Below, one piece after another: positions 22,636 to 32,805 of a stretch of 64,000 bases of DNA. Location: contig NC_073691.1 in assembly GCF_029784155.1 (NCBI RefSeq), forward strand, positions 59,657,746 through 59,721,745. The letters run 5' to 3'. The notes below the pieces were generated by a model. The model saw only the letters and a program-made list of their open reading frames with translations. It was not told the DNA's origin and searched no databases. The stretch comes from Uranotaenia lowii. Its lineage: Eukaryota > Arthropoda > Insecta > Diptera > Culicidae. Both the position numbers and the translations under genes were made by a program. Numbering within the stretch: position 1 is the stretch's first letter; each line of letters starts with the position of its first letter.

Positions 22636-23325
22636 TCATTTTAGTTTTGGAGTGTATTTTTCACTTACGGTTCTTGTCCGTCTGGCGCCTTCCTGGGAAC
22701 CATGCATGGTCCCACTTTTCGAACTTCCCAAGCAGCCGGAGGTGTGGCTGGTGTTGTACCGATGGCGAGCACCACATGGCAGCGCCGGATGTTGTTGTCG
22801 TTCTGCTGCTGGTGTTGTTGCTGTTCTGCTGCTGGTGCAGCACGGAGCAGTCCGAGGTGTGGTTGATATTGCCCCAATGCTGACGCATAACATTGCCGTG
22901 CGGATGTTGTTGTTCTGCTGCTGGCGCCGCACGGAGCAGTCGGAGGTGTCGCTTGCATCGCACCGATGGAGACGCACGACATTGCCGTGCCGAATGTTGT
23001 TGCTGGAATTGTTGATTTCCATAGGCCGACATCTCACGGCACTGTACTGGCTCCGAAGTCGGCGATGATGGAGTGGCCATCTGTGCCACGATCGCCGCTT
23101 CTGTCCTCCGTGGGGATGTGGAGCAGAAGCCCCGAACCTTCTCCAGATCCGCAGGCCCAAAAGCTTCCGCACTCGATCGAGCACCACACTTTTTCTTTCC
23201 AATTCTTCTCCAAAACTGACGTCCGGAAATTTTGATGACAGTACCAGTTTTTTTTCATTTTTCGTTTCTCCGGGAACTATGGGCTGTCGGGTTTTTTGAA
23301 AAATAAGTTCGATACAGTGGGCCAA
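22636..23325 (-). CDS. Hypothetical 229-aa frame across the minisatellite
   Basis: The protein is not recognised. Residues 1-60 are non-repetitive (FQKTRQPIVPGETKNEKKLVLSSKFPDVSFGEELERKSVVLDRVRKLLGL). The rest is low-complexity and driven by the tandem repeat. It lies directly downstream of the 3' end of a LINE on the same strand. It could be a fragment of a transposon protein, and real coding status is doubtful. Confidence 0.2.
   Translation of the reverse strand: MAHCIELIFQKTRQPIVPGETKNEKKLVLSSKFPDVSFGEELERKSVVLDRVRKLLGLRIWRRFGASAPHPHGGQKRRSWHRWPLHHRRLRSQYSAVRCRPMEINNSSNNIRHGNVVRLHRCDASDTSDCSVRRQQQNNNIRTAMLCVSIGAISTTPRTAPCCTSSRTATTPAAERQQHPALPCGARHRYNTSHTSGCLGSSKSGTMHGSQEGARRTRTVSEKYTPKLK
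22720..23010. repeat. GC-rich minisatellite with a unit of about 85-90 bp
   Basis: At least three imperfect copies share GGAGCAGTC(C/G)GAGGTGT, CATTGCCGTGC(G/C)G and GTTGTTGTTCTGCTGCTGG. It is markedly more GC-rich than its surroundings. Several long frames cross it on both strands, and the longest is minus 22636-23325 (229 aa, His/Arg/Gln-rich). Its repeat is translated as a degenerate CNS...TAPCGASSRTT-like motif. I see no known domain, so repeat composition rather than selection may keep the frames open. Confidence 0.6.
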
Positions 23326-23390
23326 ATCTGGTCGAACAAGTTGATTTATTTTTGATTAGGGTTGGGTTTTTTAACTGTACTTTGCTCAAA

Positions 23391-25030
23391 TCACACCATA
23401 AATAAAGTTCTAAAAATCAACTGTAATAATATGTCTTTGGAAATATTAAAGTTAAAAACGTTTGACACATCATTGAAAACACGACAACAGTTATACAGAG
23501 GATGATTTTGTGCGAAGACGGTGCGGCTGTATGGTATCCACAGGAAGTTCTGTTGACGAAGTCGTCTAGCTGGCGCGTGAATGTTAATGTTTTGCAGCAA
23601 TTGGGGACAGTATATATTATTCGTTAACAAGTCAAAAACAAGTCAGTTCTTTGAATGTACGTGCGCCTCCAGCGAAGGGTTTCAAGAGATATCAGATTGC
23701 ATCTTGCTGCATATGGTGACAGTCGAACGGCATCATTCCATGGCAATCGACGGAGTGCGAATCGTAGGAACCTCTTTTGTACCCTTTCCAGTCGTTCTAT
23801 TTGTACTGCCTGATAAGGGGTTAAAACTGCCATGGCATATTCTAAAACGCTACGCACCAGAGCACAGAAAATCGCTTTCAGGCAATAAACATCTTCAAAG
23901 TCTGCAGTGTTCCTTCGGATGAAACCCAAGATAGCAAAACCTTTTGCAGTGGTAGCAGCTATGTGTTCCGAGAAGGTTAGTTTGTGATCGAATATAACAC
24001 CAAGATCTTTGATCGAATTCACTCGTTCCATTTCCTTTGCATAGTTAAAACGTAACGGTTCTCTCGTTTTATAGAACGTAATGCATCTGCATTTACTATT
24101 ATCATGACACCTGCACCAATTCATAAGAGTCGAGATGTCTGCTTGAAGTGCTACACAGTCCATAAGTGATTCGATATTCCTGAATATTTTAAGGTCGTCC
24201 GCATACATTAGTTTTGACGATTTGAGTATCCAGGTAAGATCGTTTACAAAAATAATAAAGATGAGTGGTCCTAAGTGGCTTCCCTGAGGGACGCCGGAGG
24301 GGACTTCAAAAGGCTGAGACTGGATTCCCCGTCCCCACGATGGGAAGCCATAGCGTTCAATTTAACGGATTGCGATCTCATGAGAAACCTTATCAAATGC
24401 TTTGGAAAAGTGTATATAAACGGCGTCTACTTATTGCTTTTTGCTAACAGCAGTATATAGTGTAGCGGAATAGCTCATAAGATTTGAAACCGTAGATCTA
24501 TTCTTCATAAAACCGTGTTGATATTCTGATAAAATTGGTTTAGCAGCATTATAAAGTCGCTCGTATAGTAGTGTTTCAAAAACTTTTGACAGGTAACAGA
24601 GTACCGAAATGGGTCTATAATTCTCCACTCCATGAATATTTCCCGTTTTATGGATTGGGGTTATGGCAGCGGTTTTCCAGATACTAGGAAAAATATCATC
24701 ATCACGGTTGGTTAAAATAGGCTGAGGAAGGTTTATGTCAAAGCTAGGAAATGCTTGGGAATACTCGTTGACGGCAGGTGGGCTATGTGAAGAATATACA
24801 CTCTTGAAGAATTCAGCATACAGATTAGCAGATTTACGGGTACTTTCAGATGACCGACCGTCAAATGAGACTCGTGATGGAAAACTGCTGACGGAACATC
24901 GAGATTTTATGAATTTCCAGAATTCTGATGGCTTATTTTTCATTTCCCGTTCCATATTAATTATATATCGTCTGAATACGGTATTACTCAGCGCTGAGTA
25001 TTCGGCTTCCATTGATGCTAGGTCAGCTTT
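23391..25030 (-). pseudogene. Jockey-like LINE ORF2 (reverse transcriptase), 5'-truncated
   Basis: On the minus strand the frame from 25012 has EFWKFIKSRCS, SIWKTAAITPIHKTGN, VENYRPISVLCYLSKVFE and HGFMKNRSTVSNL (RT blocks 1-2a). After a stop at 24431, decayed FSKAFDKVSHE and GVPQGSHLGPLIF can be read. From 24208 comes MYADDLKIF, the catalytic YADD, then IKDLGVIFDHKLTFSEH and the thumb region LPWNDAVRLSPYAARCNL. The natural end appears as NFNISKDILLQLIFRTLF with a stop near 23391. Two or more frame changes inactivate it. It lacks an RNase H domain, which fits Jockey. Confidence 0.85.
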
Positions 25031-25379
25031 GTTTGCTGCAGTTTTGTTCCGAAAATATCATTAACGTATTCTGCCCAATCTATTACGAGAACGGCGAAGC
25101 TCTGTGCTCCACCACGGCTGTTTGTATGATTTTCGGGAAGGACGTTTTCTGGGAGTGTGAAGCGCAACTATCCTTAGCAGATGATCGTAGAAAACGGAAA
25201 CTTAGGTAAATTCACCATAGATCGTAGAAAACACATACTTAGGTAAATTCACCATAAAACCTAACTTTTAATATTCATTCAACTAACCTAGAGGAATTTC
25301 GGAGTCCATACTTAATTTTAACAAAGAATATTCATGCATAATATAAAATATTCAATTTTCAGTCTGAGGCTCAAAATCT

Positions 25380-25715
25380 GCTATGGAAATTTAAAAAAAA
25401 ATATAACTATCTAACTTTTTCTCTGTATCGCAAGTAAGATTAAAGAAATTGTGTTCTTTTCATTCTGTTATCCAAATAATTCTTAAACCAGTCATGAACC
25501 GTATCATTGTTACCAACTCTCACTAGTACATCTCTCAGCAATAATCGATCAATCGTTTCAAATGCTCTCTTAAAATACTGAAACACAGCAACTCTTTAGC
25601 TACTATTTTCAATATTAATCTTCCTGGTTTGAAGAATCATATTCATGGAAAATTCTGTTGAAAGTTCATACCTAAATCCAGCTCTGCAATAAGTATTTCT
25701 TGAGATTTTATATGC
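25380..25715 (-). pseudogene. LINE reverse-transcriptase fragment
   Basis: On the minus strand, VAVFQYFKRAFETIDRLLLRDVL and VHDWFKNYLDNRMK can be read, the RT block A region (F.RAFETIDR) and the following WF..YL.NR motif. Upstream a decayed YCRAGFRYELSTE can be seen. Stops interrupt it. It differs from the neighbouring Jockey-like copy and is a separate relic. A hAT MITE lies directly upstream. Confidence 0.65.
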
Positions 25716-25723
25716 TTGTGCAT

Positions 25724-26347
25724 TAGACTGAGTCGATTTGGGGTCATTTTTGAATTTCTCAAACCCTGGGTACGTTTACATGAGTAAATTTGAACTTTTA
25801 TGTTTGTATGGGAAAATTAAATATTTTGTACTGAAAAATCAACATAACTTTTGTTTCATCTGTGGAACCGAGCTTGCTAATTTGTGCCAATTTATAAAAT
25901 CTTTCAAGGAAACTTTCCGTTGAACGACTTTGTCGAATGTCATAACTTTATATCTTTTCAGACAAAAAAGTTATTAGCTGTTTAACAGGTGTATGTTTTT
26001 GGTATTGATAAACAATAAATTCAATCGACACCACTGATTGTGCCCCGCGATGTATTGCATGAAAAGTGATCATGTAATACCTCGCTAGGCACTCAGCAGT
26101 GGTGTCAATTGAATTTATTGTTTATCAACACCAAAAGACATACACTCGTTAAACAGCTGATAGATTTTTTGTCTGAAAAGATATAAAGTTATGACATTCC
26201 ACAAAGTTGTTCAGCGAGAAATTTCCTTAAAAGATTTTATAAATTGGCACAAAAACCATAAGCAGGCTCGGTTCCACAGACCAAACGAAGCTTTTAAGAC
26301 CCCAGGGTTTGAGAAATTCAAAAATGACCCCAAATCGACTCAGTCTA
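25724..26347. mobile_element. hAT-type foldback MITE, 8-bp target duplication
   Basis: TTGTGCAT occurs at 25716-25723 and 26348-26355 as an exact 8-bp duplication. TIRs start TAGACTGAGTCGATTTGGGG, and the inverted similarity continues for most of the element (TIR words, TTTATAAAATCTTT, TATAACTTTATATCTTTTCAG, GTTGATAAACAATAAATTCA). The centre is near 26035. It is non-coding. TAG-start ends with an 8-bp TSD fit the hAT superfamily. Confidence 0.9.
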
Positions 26348-26355
26348 TTGTGCAT

Positions 26356-27640
26356 GCTTAAAGCACAGCAACTGCACTAGTTTAATGTTAACGTTGGAAT
26401 AATTGTCACGTGGAGTTTTAGCAGGCATTGGATTGGAAAAACGTAAAACAATTTTCATCTTAAGTAAAAATTATGAATAGTTATTTTTATTTTCGATATA
26501 AAATTAAATTTAAAGTGCCATTGTAAGACAGAGTAGTCTTGTTTTTGGGTGTCTAAGGCTAAAAACCTGTTAACTTCAAAACGGTCGATTTTCTGGAAAA
26601 GACGCAGCTTATTTTTATTCAATCATCAATTTATTCCTAGAAGTTTTTAAAATCGACACAAACATTATTGAATTGCGAAACAAAAACAATTTTTTTAGAG
26701 GGTAAGACTTTTTCGTCGTTAGATCGGTAATAACGTTATCATGAAGCTTTCTATCGAGTGCTTTGCGATTAATTGTGTAATTTTGATGATGTTTCTGATT
26801 CAATCCTTCTCCAAATGATTTTTAATTTAAAAGAATAATGTTTATATCAATTTTTAAACAAAACATGCAATCATCCAACGTTTACTTTCCTTTAACTTTC
26901 TTAAATTTTCCTTAAATTTCAATCTTTGCGGTAGTAAAATTTTAATGTTGAAACAGAGGAACTCAACCAAAGTTTGTCAATCAAATAATAAATTAACTTA
27001 AAAAAAAAAACAAAACAGTTAAATGTGAATAAAAACGGTAAAGTACCCGAGTTTTGAAGAACTTCAATGTGAAGGTTACATAGAAAAAAATAAAGCAATT
27101 GCATCCATATTTTCGACTTTGTAATATCTTTTATCTGATTTTTCGAGAATAAGAGTAACTACTTTAACACTCTACATGATACAACTATCGTACAAAAATT
27201 TTGCATGCTTTAAGTTTCAAAAGGACGTGCTTTCTTAGACGTGACCGGTCCCGTTATTGATGTTCAAAAAGAGAGCTGCAGGTTTGGTTTGGAACCAATC
27301 ATGAAAAATAAAATATTTTTTTCATTTTCAAATTTGGTGTTGCATTTCGGATTTAATGACACCAGGTGGTTGTGAGTAGTCAATCAAGCTAAGCCAAACT
27401 TATGTTGGAATAATTGTCATTTGGCCAGCATCTTTCAATGCGACCTTCGATATCTACAATGAGAGAAATCTGACATCGCTTCTAGAAAATTTGTTTAAAT
27501 ATGTTTAATACCTTGCAAATGAGATTGAATCGTTTATCTATTTTCTTTTAAGTATTTTAGCCAACAATTTCACAGTTTTTCAAATGCAACACATAATCTT
27601 AGAAGCACCAATTATTCAAATAATATATTGTTTTTGAAGT
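26356..27640. other. AT-rich non-coding stretch
   Basis: No gene or repeat recognised. Confidence 0.5.
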
Positions 27641-27644
27641 TCAG

Positions 27645-27822
27645 TCATCTAAACCTTTCCGAGGTATTAAAACAAATATCAAACTTCCCACCATACACCG
27701 CCAGGAGGATGTTACCAATCTTCCGAAAAACCTTGAATCCGTCACTTTGCAGCCAAAAGTAGTTCATTCCGGCCGGTTCTATTTTCACACAACGGGCGGC
27801 GGCGTCGAAGAAGCTCACCTTC
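27645..27822 (-). CDS. Possible host exon, unassigned product
   Basis: On the minus strand, a polypyrimidine stretch and TTGATAG| at 27823-27829 look like a splice acceptor. After it an open frame reads KVSFFDAAARCVKIEPAGMNYFWLQSDGFKVFRKIGNILLAVYGGKF. Its codon use is balanced and GC-richer than the surroundings, unlike the AT-rich noise. The frame stays open upstream to 27875 and stops at 27645. Donor-like GT words occur inside (for example ATTG|GTAACA), so the true exon end is unclear. I do not recognise the family. An upstream splice donor at 28481 on the same strand does not join in a matching frame. Confidence 0.35.
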
Positions 27823-28199
27823 CTATCAACAAGAAATAAGTGAGCAAAATTTGAGCGCCAGCCCCAACGTAAACATCATTTAACCGTCGCGTTGCGTTGT
27901 TTGTCTGTAATAGACATTTCGGTAAAGCATCGCTTTTCCACACCCTATATTTACTAAATATGTTTGAGATGGCAAGCAAGGTGGAAATGAGAAAATGGGG
28001 AAAAAATAACTGGTTCGACATTTGAAAATGAGCCAATGCAATGAGTAAAATAAAATAATAACAACAAAAAACACCGACATCAACACGCGAGAGAGAGCAT
28101 AAATTTGGAAACAGTTGCTGGGAAATATGAAGGAAAAAAGGCAAAAGAAAACATATGGAAGAGGAAGAAAACGAGCGTCTTTTCCGACCTGTCGTTGGA

Positions 28200-28700
28200 A
28201 AAAACTGACGATCGGCCTAGCCGATCGTTTCTGATGGGAACGGACAGCGGAATCTGTTTGTGAAAACTAAGAACTTGGGTACTGAAACATGAAAGTGACC
28301 GCTCCTCGGAAGAGAGGGAAATAACCGAAAAGCAAGAAAAAACCGTCTCAAGGTTTTCCCCCCAAATATGTGTGTATTTTGGCGGCCAACGATGACGGCC
28401 GAGATGAATGGACACATTCCGAAAGGGAACAAGAAGATCAAGATTGCTCGAGAAGTACGGGGAAAAGCCAAGAAAACTTACCTTTTTTTCTAGCATTCGA
28501 ACACCTCAAGAAGAAAACCCCCATCTCAGAGGGAGGATGCGAATGAGTATGTTTATTCTTTGATTCAGTTTCGATCGTTCGGGCCGCGTGATCGGGAGTG
28601 CCGCGAATGATGTGATATTATTTAATTTTATTTTTTCGTTCGATTCGTCCCTCTCTGTCTCTCTCTCTGTTCCGAAGTTCTTTTGATTATAAATTTATTT
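28200..28700. other. CpG-richer unique sequence with a minus-strand splice-donor-like site
   Basis: The sequence is GC-richer and not repetitive. On the minus strand ATGCTAGAAAAAAAG|GTAAGT (28496 to 28476) has a strong donor, preceded by purine/pyrimidine sequence that could be 5' UTR. It could be a first exon, but no continuation is proven. Confidence 0.25.
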
Positions 28701-29484
28701 CATGTGTGTGACTCAGAGCAGAAAAAAGACCGAATTTTTCTGCCAATAACCTTTGGCTCCTCTTTTCGGGTCTGATTGATTGGATGCAGGTTGACTCATT
28801 GAAGAAAATTGTGATTTAAATATCCGAACATTTAATCAGCTGTTACATTGACCGGTAAGGGATTTCATCGATTCATCAATGGGTTCCCGAATTTTACCAC
28901 AGTGCTGCTACAGAATGGACCTACATTGAAATTTTCCCCGTAATTAAATTTTAAACGTTTCACCGGCACTTGAGTGGGCAATTTTTATTTTAATACCGGG
29001 GTATTTATTTGAAATCGTTCTCCTTTTTTCGCTATTTGAGGTAAAACTGTGTGTCCGTGGAATTACACTTTCCATTTCGAGGATCAATTGACGGTGGTGT
29101 ACAGTAATGACTCTTCATTGAAAACAGTAAATCTTAAAAAAGAAGAAATCATTTTTGATGACCCCAAATTGTTCAGATTTATTTTCTTCAAATTCCAGAA
29201 GTAAATTTGCAAAAAAAAAGCGAAGTTTAAAAAATTATGCTTTTTATGGACACATTACTGTAAATAAATATGCTACCATTTTTGACATAAGTGTAATTAA
29301 ATTACCCATCGGAGTCAATAAATCATCAAAAAATTGAGGGGGGGGGGGGCTTGGCAAAAAAAAAACGTGACGAAAAATTCGAAATCAACCCTTTCTCGCC
29401 CGATCTCATCGGAAATAATTGACAGTTGCAACACCAACTGGAGGATTAAATTTATGTTTTTTTTCTCTCCACCTTGCTTTACAG

Positions 29485-29534
29485 GATCGAGTTAATTGTG
29501 GCGAGGCTGGTGACAGCATGTCCTACTATTTAAG
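29485..29534 (+). other. Candidate 50-nt host exon with strong splice sites
   Basis: A pyrimidine-rich acceptor (TTTTCTCTCCACCTTGCTTTACAG, 29461-29484) precedes 50 nt and a consensus donor, GTAAGT, at 29535-29540. The frame is open (DRVNCGEAGDSMSYYLR) and contains an ATG at 29518 that could start translation. No neighbouring exon is seen, so introns would have to be large. No product can be named. Confidence 0.45.
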
Positions 29535-29803
29535 GTAAGTGTTTGCGGTTGTGAATTATGGTTTGGCGTTCTTTCGTCAGTTGGTCATTCATACTGACAT
29601 GAATTGAATTTGTTGTCGTGTTTCGGCATTTCCAAGATTTGCTTGATTTTAAGAGGCCAAATCCGACAACCTGATGAAGTCTTCAGTCTTCTATCATTTC
29701 TCTGGGGAAAATTACTTTTCAAACCACAAGCCTATATGCTAATCGACTCACAAAAAAATCTCAATGAAATCAATTGTCAAAATTTAAATGATTGCAAAAT
29801 AAC

Positions 29804-31668
29804 CAAGGCCGGATTTAAGGGGGGGGAGGCAAAAGAAGCAATTGCCCCGGGCCCCACGGCTCAAGGGGCCCCCCTAGGGAAAAAAAGTCTTAGCATCACT
29901 TTAATCAAACAACCTCAATTTCTATAAATCTATGAAAAGAAATCAAAACTAGAAAATCGAAATAAAATCTTGAAATATTACAACTATAGGGGCCCGTGAA
30001 ATAATAACTAGTATAGTTTTTCTTTTACATAAATTAAGGGGGCCCCCTAGAGTAAGCAGTGAAGAAGTTCTCCAGCATTTTCGGGCTTGAAACATCATAA
30101 TCTTGGTATTGAATTTCGAAGTTTTCAACCCAAAATCTGAACAAAAATAACTTAAATCGCATTAATTAAACATCCAGAAGGATATGAGGAAAACACCTCA
30201 AATTTTCATATTTTTTATCGAAACATGTTAGTCAGAATATTCTCTCAGGATCTCCTCATTCTCATTATATACAAACGTCTTGCACAATTATAATGTTTAT
30301 TACAACGTTAACTTTCGAAGTAATGGTTATGGTTACTGCTCTAAAATAGCAGCTAATTTCGTCAAAACGGGCTTACGGTGCTAGGAGAGAACAGAGACGT
30401 TTTATTTACATTTTACATTTTAGAATTTTACCCGGCAGTATCCGGGTTAATACCGGGTATTTTTATAACTTTTCACTTTTCAACAATTATTATTGAAATA
30501 TCCGTTTGTTGATAAATTCTAAACCATTTTCCCTCCTAATTTTTGAAAATAAAATCTATCAAAAAAAACTGTAGTAGCTTAAATTGGACCAATCAAAAGT
30601 ACTGAGTTTCTTTATTGAATTTCTAAACTAATTTCTGGCGTAGGGTTAAAATTCGTATTTAAACATTTTTAACTGATTTAACCAAAATTTAACCATTTAC
30701 TGAAGTAAATATGAATTCAGCATTTCATTTTTGAAATGATCATTCTCAAATTATCATTAAAACGCTCTAATAATTGAGTTGCTAATATTATTGAGTGATT
30801 CTCTTTGCATGAATATTTCTATGTTTTTTTCATCTTTTATAAGTTTTGTGTCGTTTCTTCAGTTACTGAAGTTCAGTTTCAAGGTTTTTCTGGATTTTGA
30901 AAACTCAGGATCTTTGTTTTAGGTTCTTAAGTATTTCGGATCCCTTATCTGACTTTTTTCAATGATAACTGATTCTGTATTTTAAACATTTAATCTCTTA
31001 TGATTTTTTTTCTTCTAACGGTCATTTTTCCACTTATACGTCTTTGGCTTTGGGGTCATCGAATGAAATTTTTATCAGATTTAGAATAAAAATTTGAAAA
31101 CATTTTTTTCTGATGATCTGTTGAAAATCATATTCATAAACATATTATGAAAACGGTTTTTATATGTTTCGAAGATAAAACAGTGAAATACACATTTGGT
31201 GCAATTTCTGCTTTGGCTCTGATTGTGACTTTGAATCTTTTTTTTTTTGTTTTTTTAATTCATATTTCGTTTCTCAAAACTTGATTCTATATTATGATTA
31301 AGATTCAGTGTCTCAAACTGAAATGAAAAACAATTTAAAGATTAGAATTTTTAAACTTTTATATCTGTATCTCTATGGAATTTGAATTTATTTATTTTGT
31401 TTATTTTTTTCAATTTTGTATTCTATGGTTCAAATCTTCATAATACTTTACAAATGTCAGATTTGAAGATACCATTAACCATCTTCTACACAGACAACAT
31501 AGCTATTTAATGAGAGTATATTGAACTCACCTCATCAAACTCATTACAATTCTTTTAAACGTTTAAAATGTTTTGTATTCGCTGGGATAGCATTTAAAAA
31601 AAAAACGAATCATAGGGCCTCCCCAAGAAAAATTGCTCCGGGCCCCCTGATAGCTTAATCCGGCCTTG
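29804..31668. mobile_element. 1.9-kb inverted-repeat element with GC-rich ends
   Basis: The ends are CAAGGCCGGATTTAAGG (29804) and the inverse ...CTTAATCCGGCCTTG (to 31668). Both are followed inward by GGCAAAAGAAGCAATTGCCC / GGGGCCC-type blocks in mirrored order. A further GGGGGCCCCCTAGAG block lies at 30038-30054. The interior (30060-31600) is AT-rich and non-coding. No clear target duplication is seen. It is probably a non-autonomous DNA transposon. Confidence 0.6.
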
Positions 31669-32800
31669 CCAATAACCCAATTTTTTGTCAAATTTTTTAA
31701 GCACTGATTCAATAGTCTTATGCTTATATCCATGGAAGGATTCAAATTTTTACAAACATTTGTTTATAAGCATATTTCAAATGTTTTTCAAATTAAACTT
31801 CTCCCTTTCACAACAGCAAGAAACTTCAATGTAACAAACTATTTAAAATTTATTGAGTAATGGCCAAACGAAACCTGGTGAAAATAACTAAAAACTTGAT
31901 TGAATTGTTAAATTGTCAATATTGATCATGTAGAAGAAGTACCCCTTTCTGCTTTCATTTAAAAATGAACAATTCTTTCAGTGTAAACTATGGTTTTACT
32001 AACGCGGTCTGAAATCCGTGGTTAACGTATATGACTTGGAATATTTTCGCTCAGAAAAACATGTTGATTCACGAGAGCTGTGAAGAAGAACTCTATCCAT
32101 GACAAAAAACACGATTTAATACACTTGACAGTCGATTGCAGCCTTTCTTTCAGTCTGAATATTATAAGTGGATACATATTATACAAAATCATAAACAATT
32201 TAAAGTTTTCTCAATTCTGAATCATTAAATTATGATAAAAGAATTTCTAGCGGAGTAAATCCGAAATTTTTTGAAAATGAAAAAAAAATCAAAATTTTAT
32301 ATAAGATGAAAATATAAAAAAGAAGAAATTGATATTTGTTCCAGCCTAATTGGTGATTTTTAAATTACTGGATCTTGGAACTCCGTATGATCCCGTTTCT
32401 ATGATTTTTTTTGACATAAGTATAATGTCTATTAACTTTAAAATAAAAATTATGAATACATTAGAACACATACCAGCCTTGTGTTTGAATAACTGAACGT
32501 TTGTCAAGATTGGTCACTGAAGTAAAAAAGAAGTAAATTGAAAACATAATTGGGAAAAATTATAACCGCTGGAGTTAAATACGATGCGGTGACAACAGTT
32601 GATTTAGTCAATTTCATATTTTTATTTCAATTGTTATTTTTGTGAATTGCATGATTTTGTTGTAAAATTTTACAAATTAAAAAAAAAATTACACAAAAAA
32701 ACAAAATAAGCGAAAAAGGAAAAAAATCGAAAAATTTACAAAATTGACAATAAATTAAAAATTTCAATTAACATAAATAATTAAAATGACCACATTGACA
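31669..32800. other. AT-rich non-coding stretch before the array
   Basis: No gene recognised. The last 130 bp (32680-32780) are strongly A-rich. Confidence 0.5.
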
Positions 32801-32805
32801 AAAAG

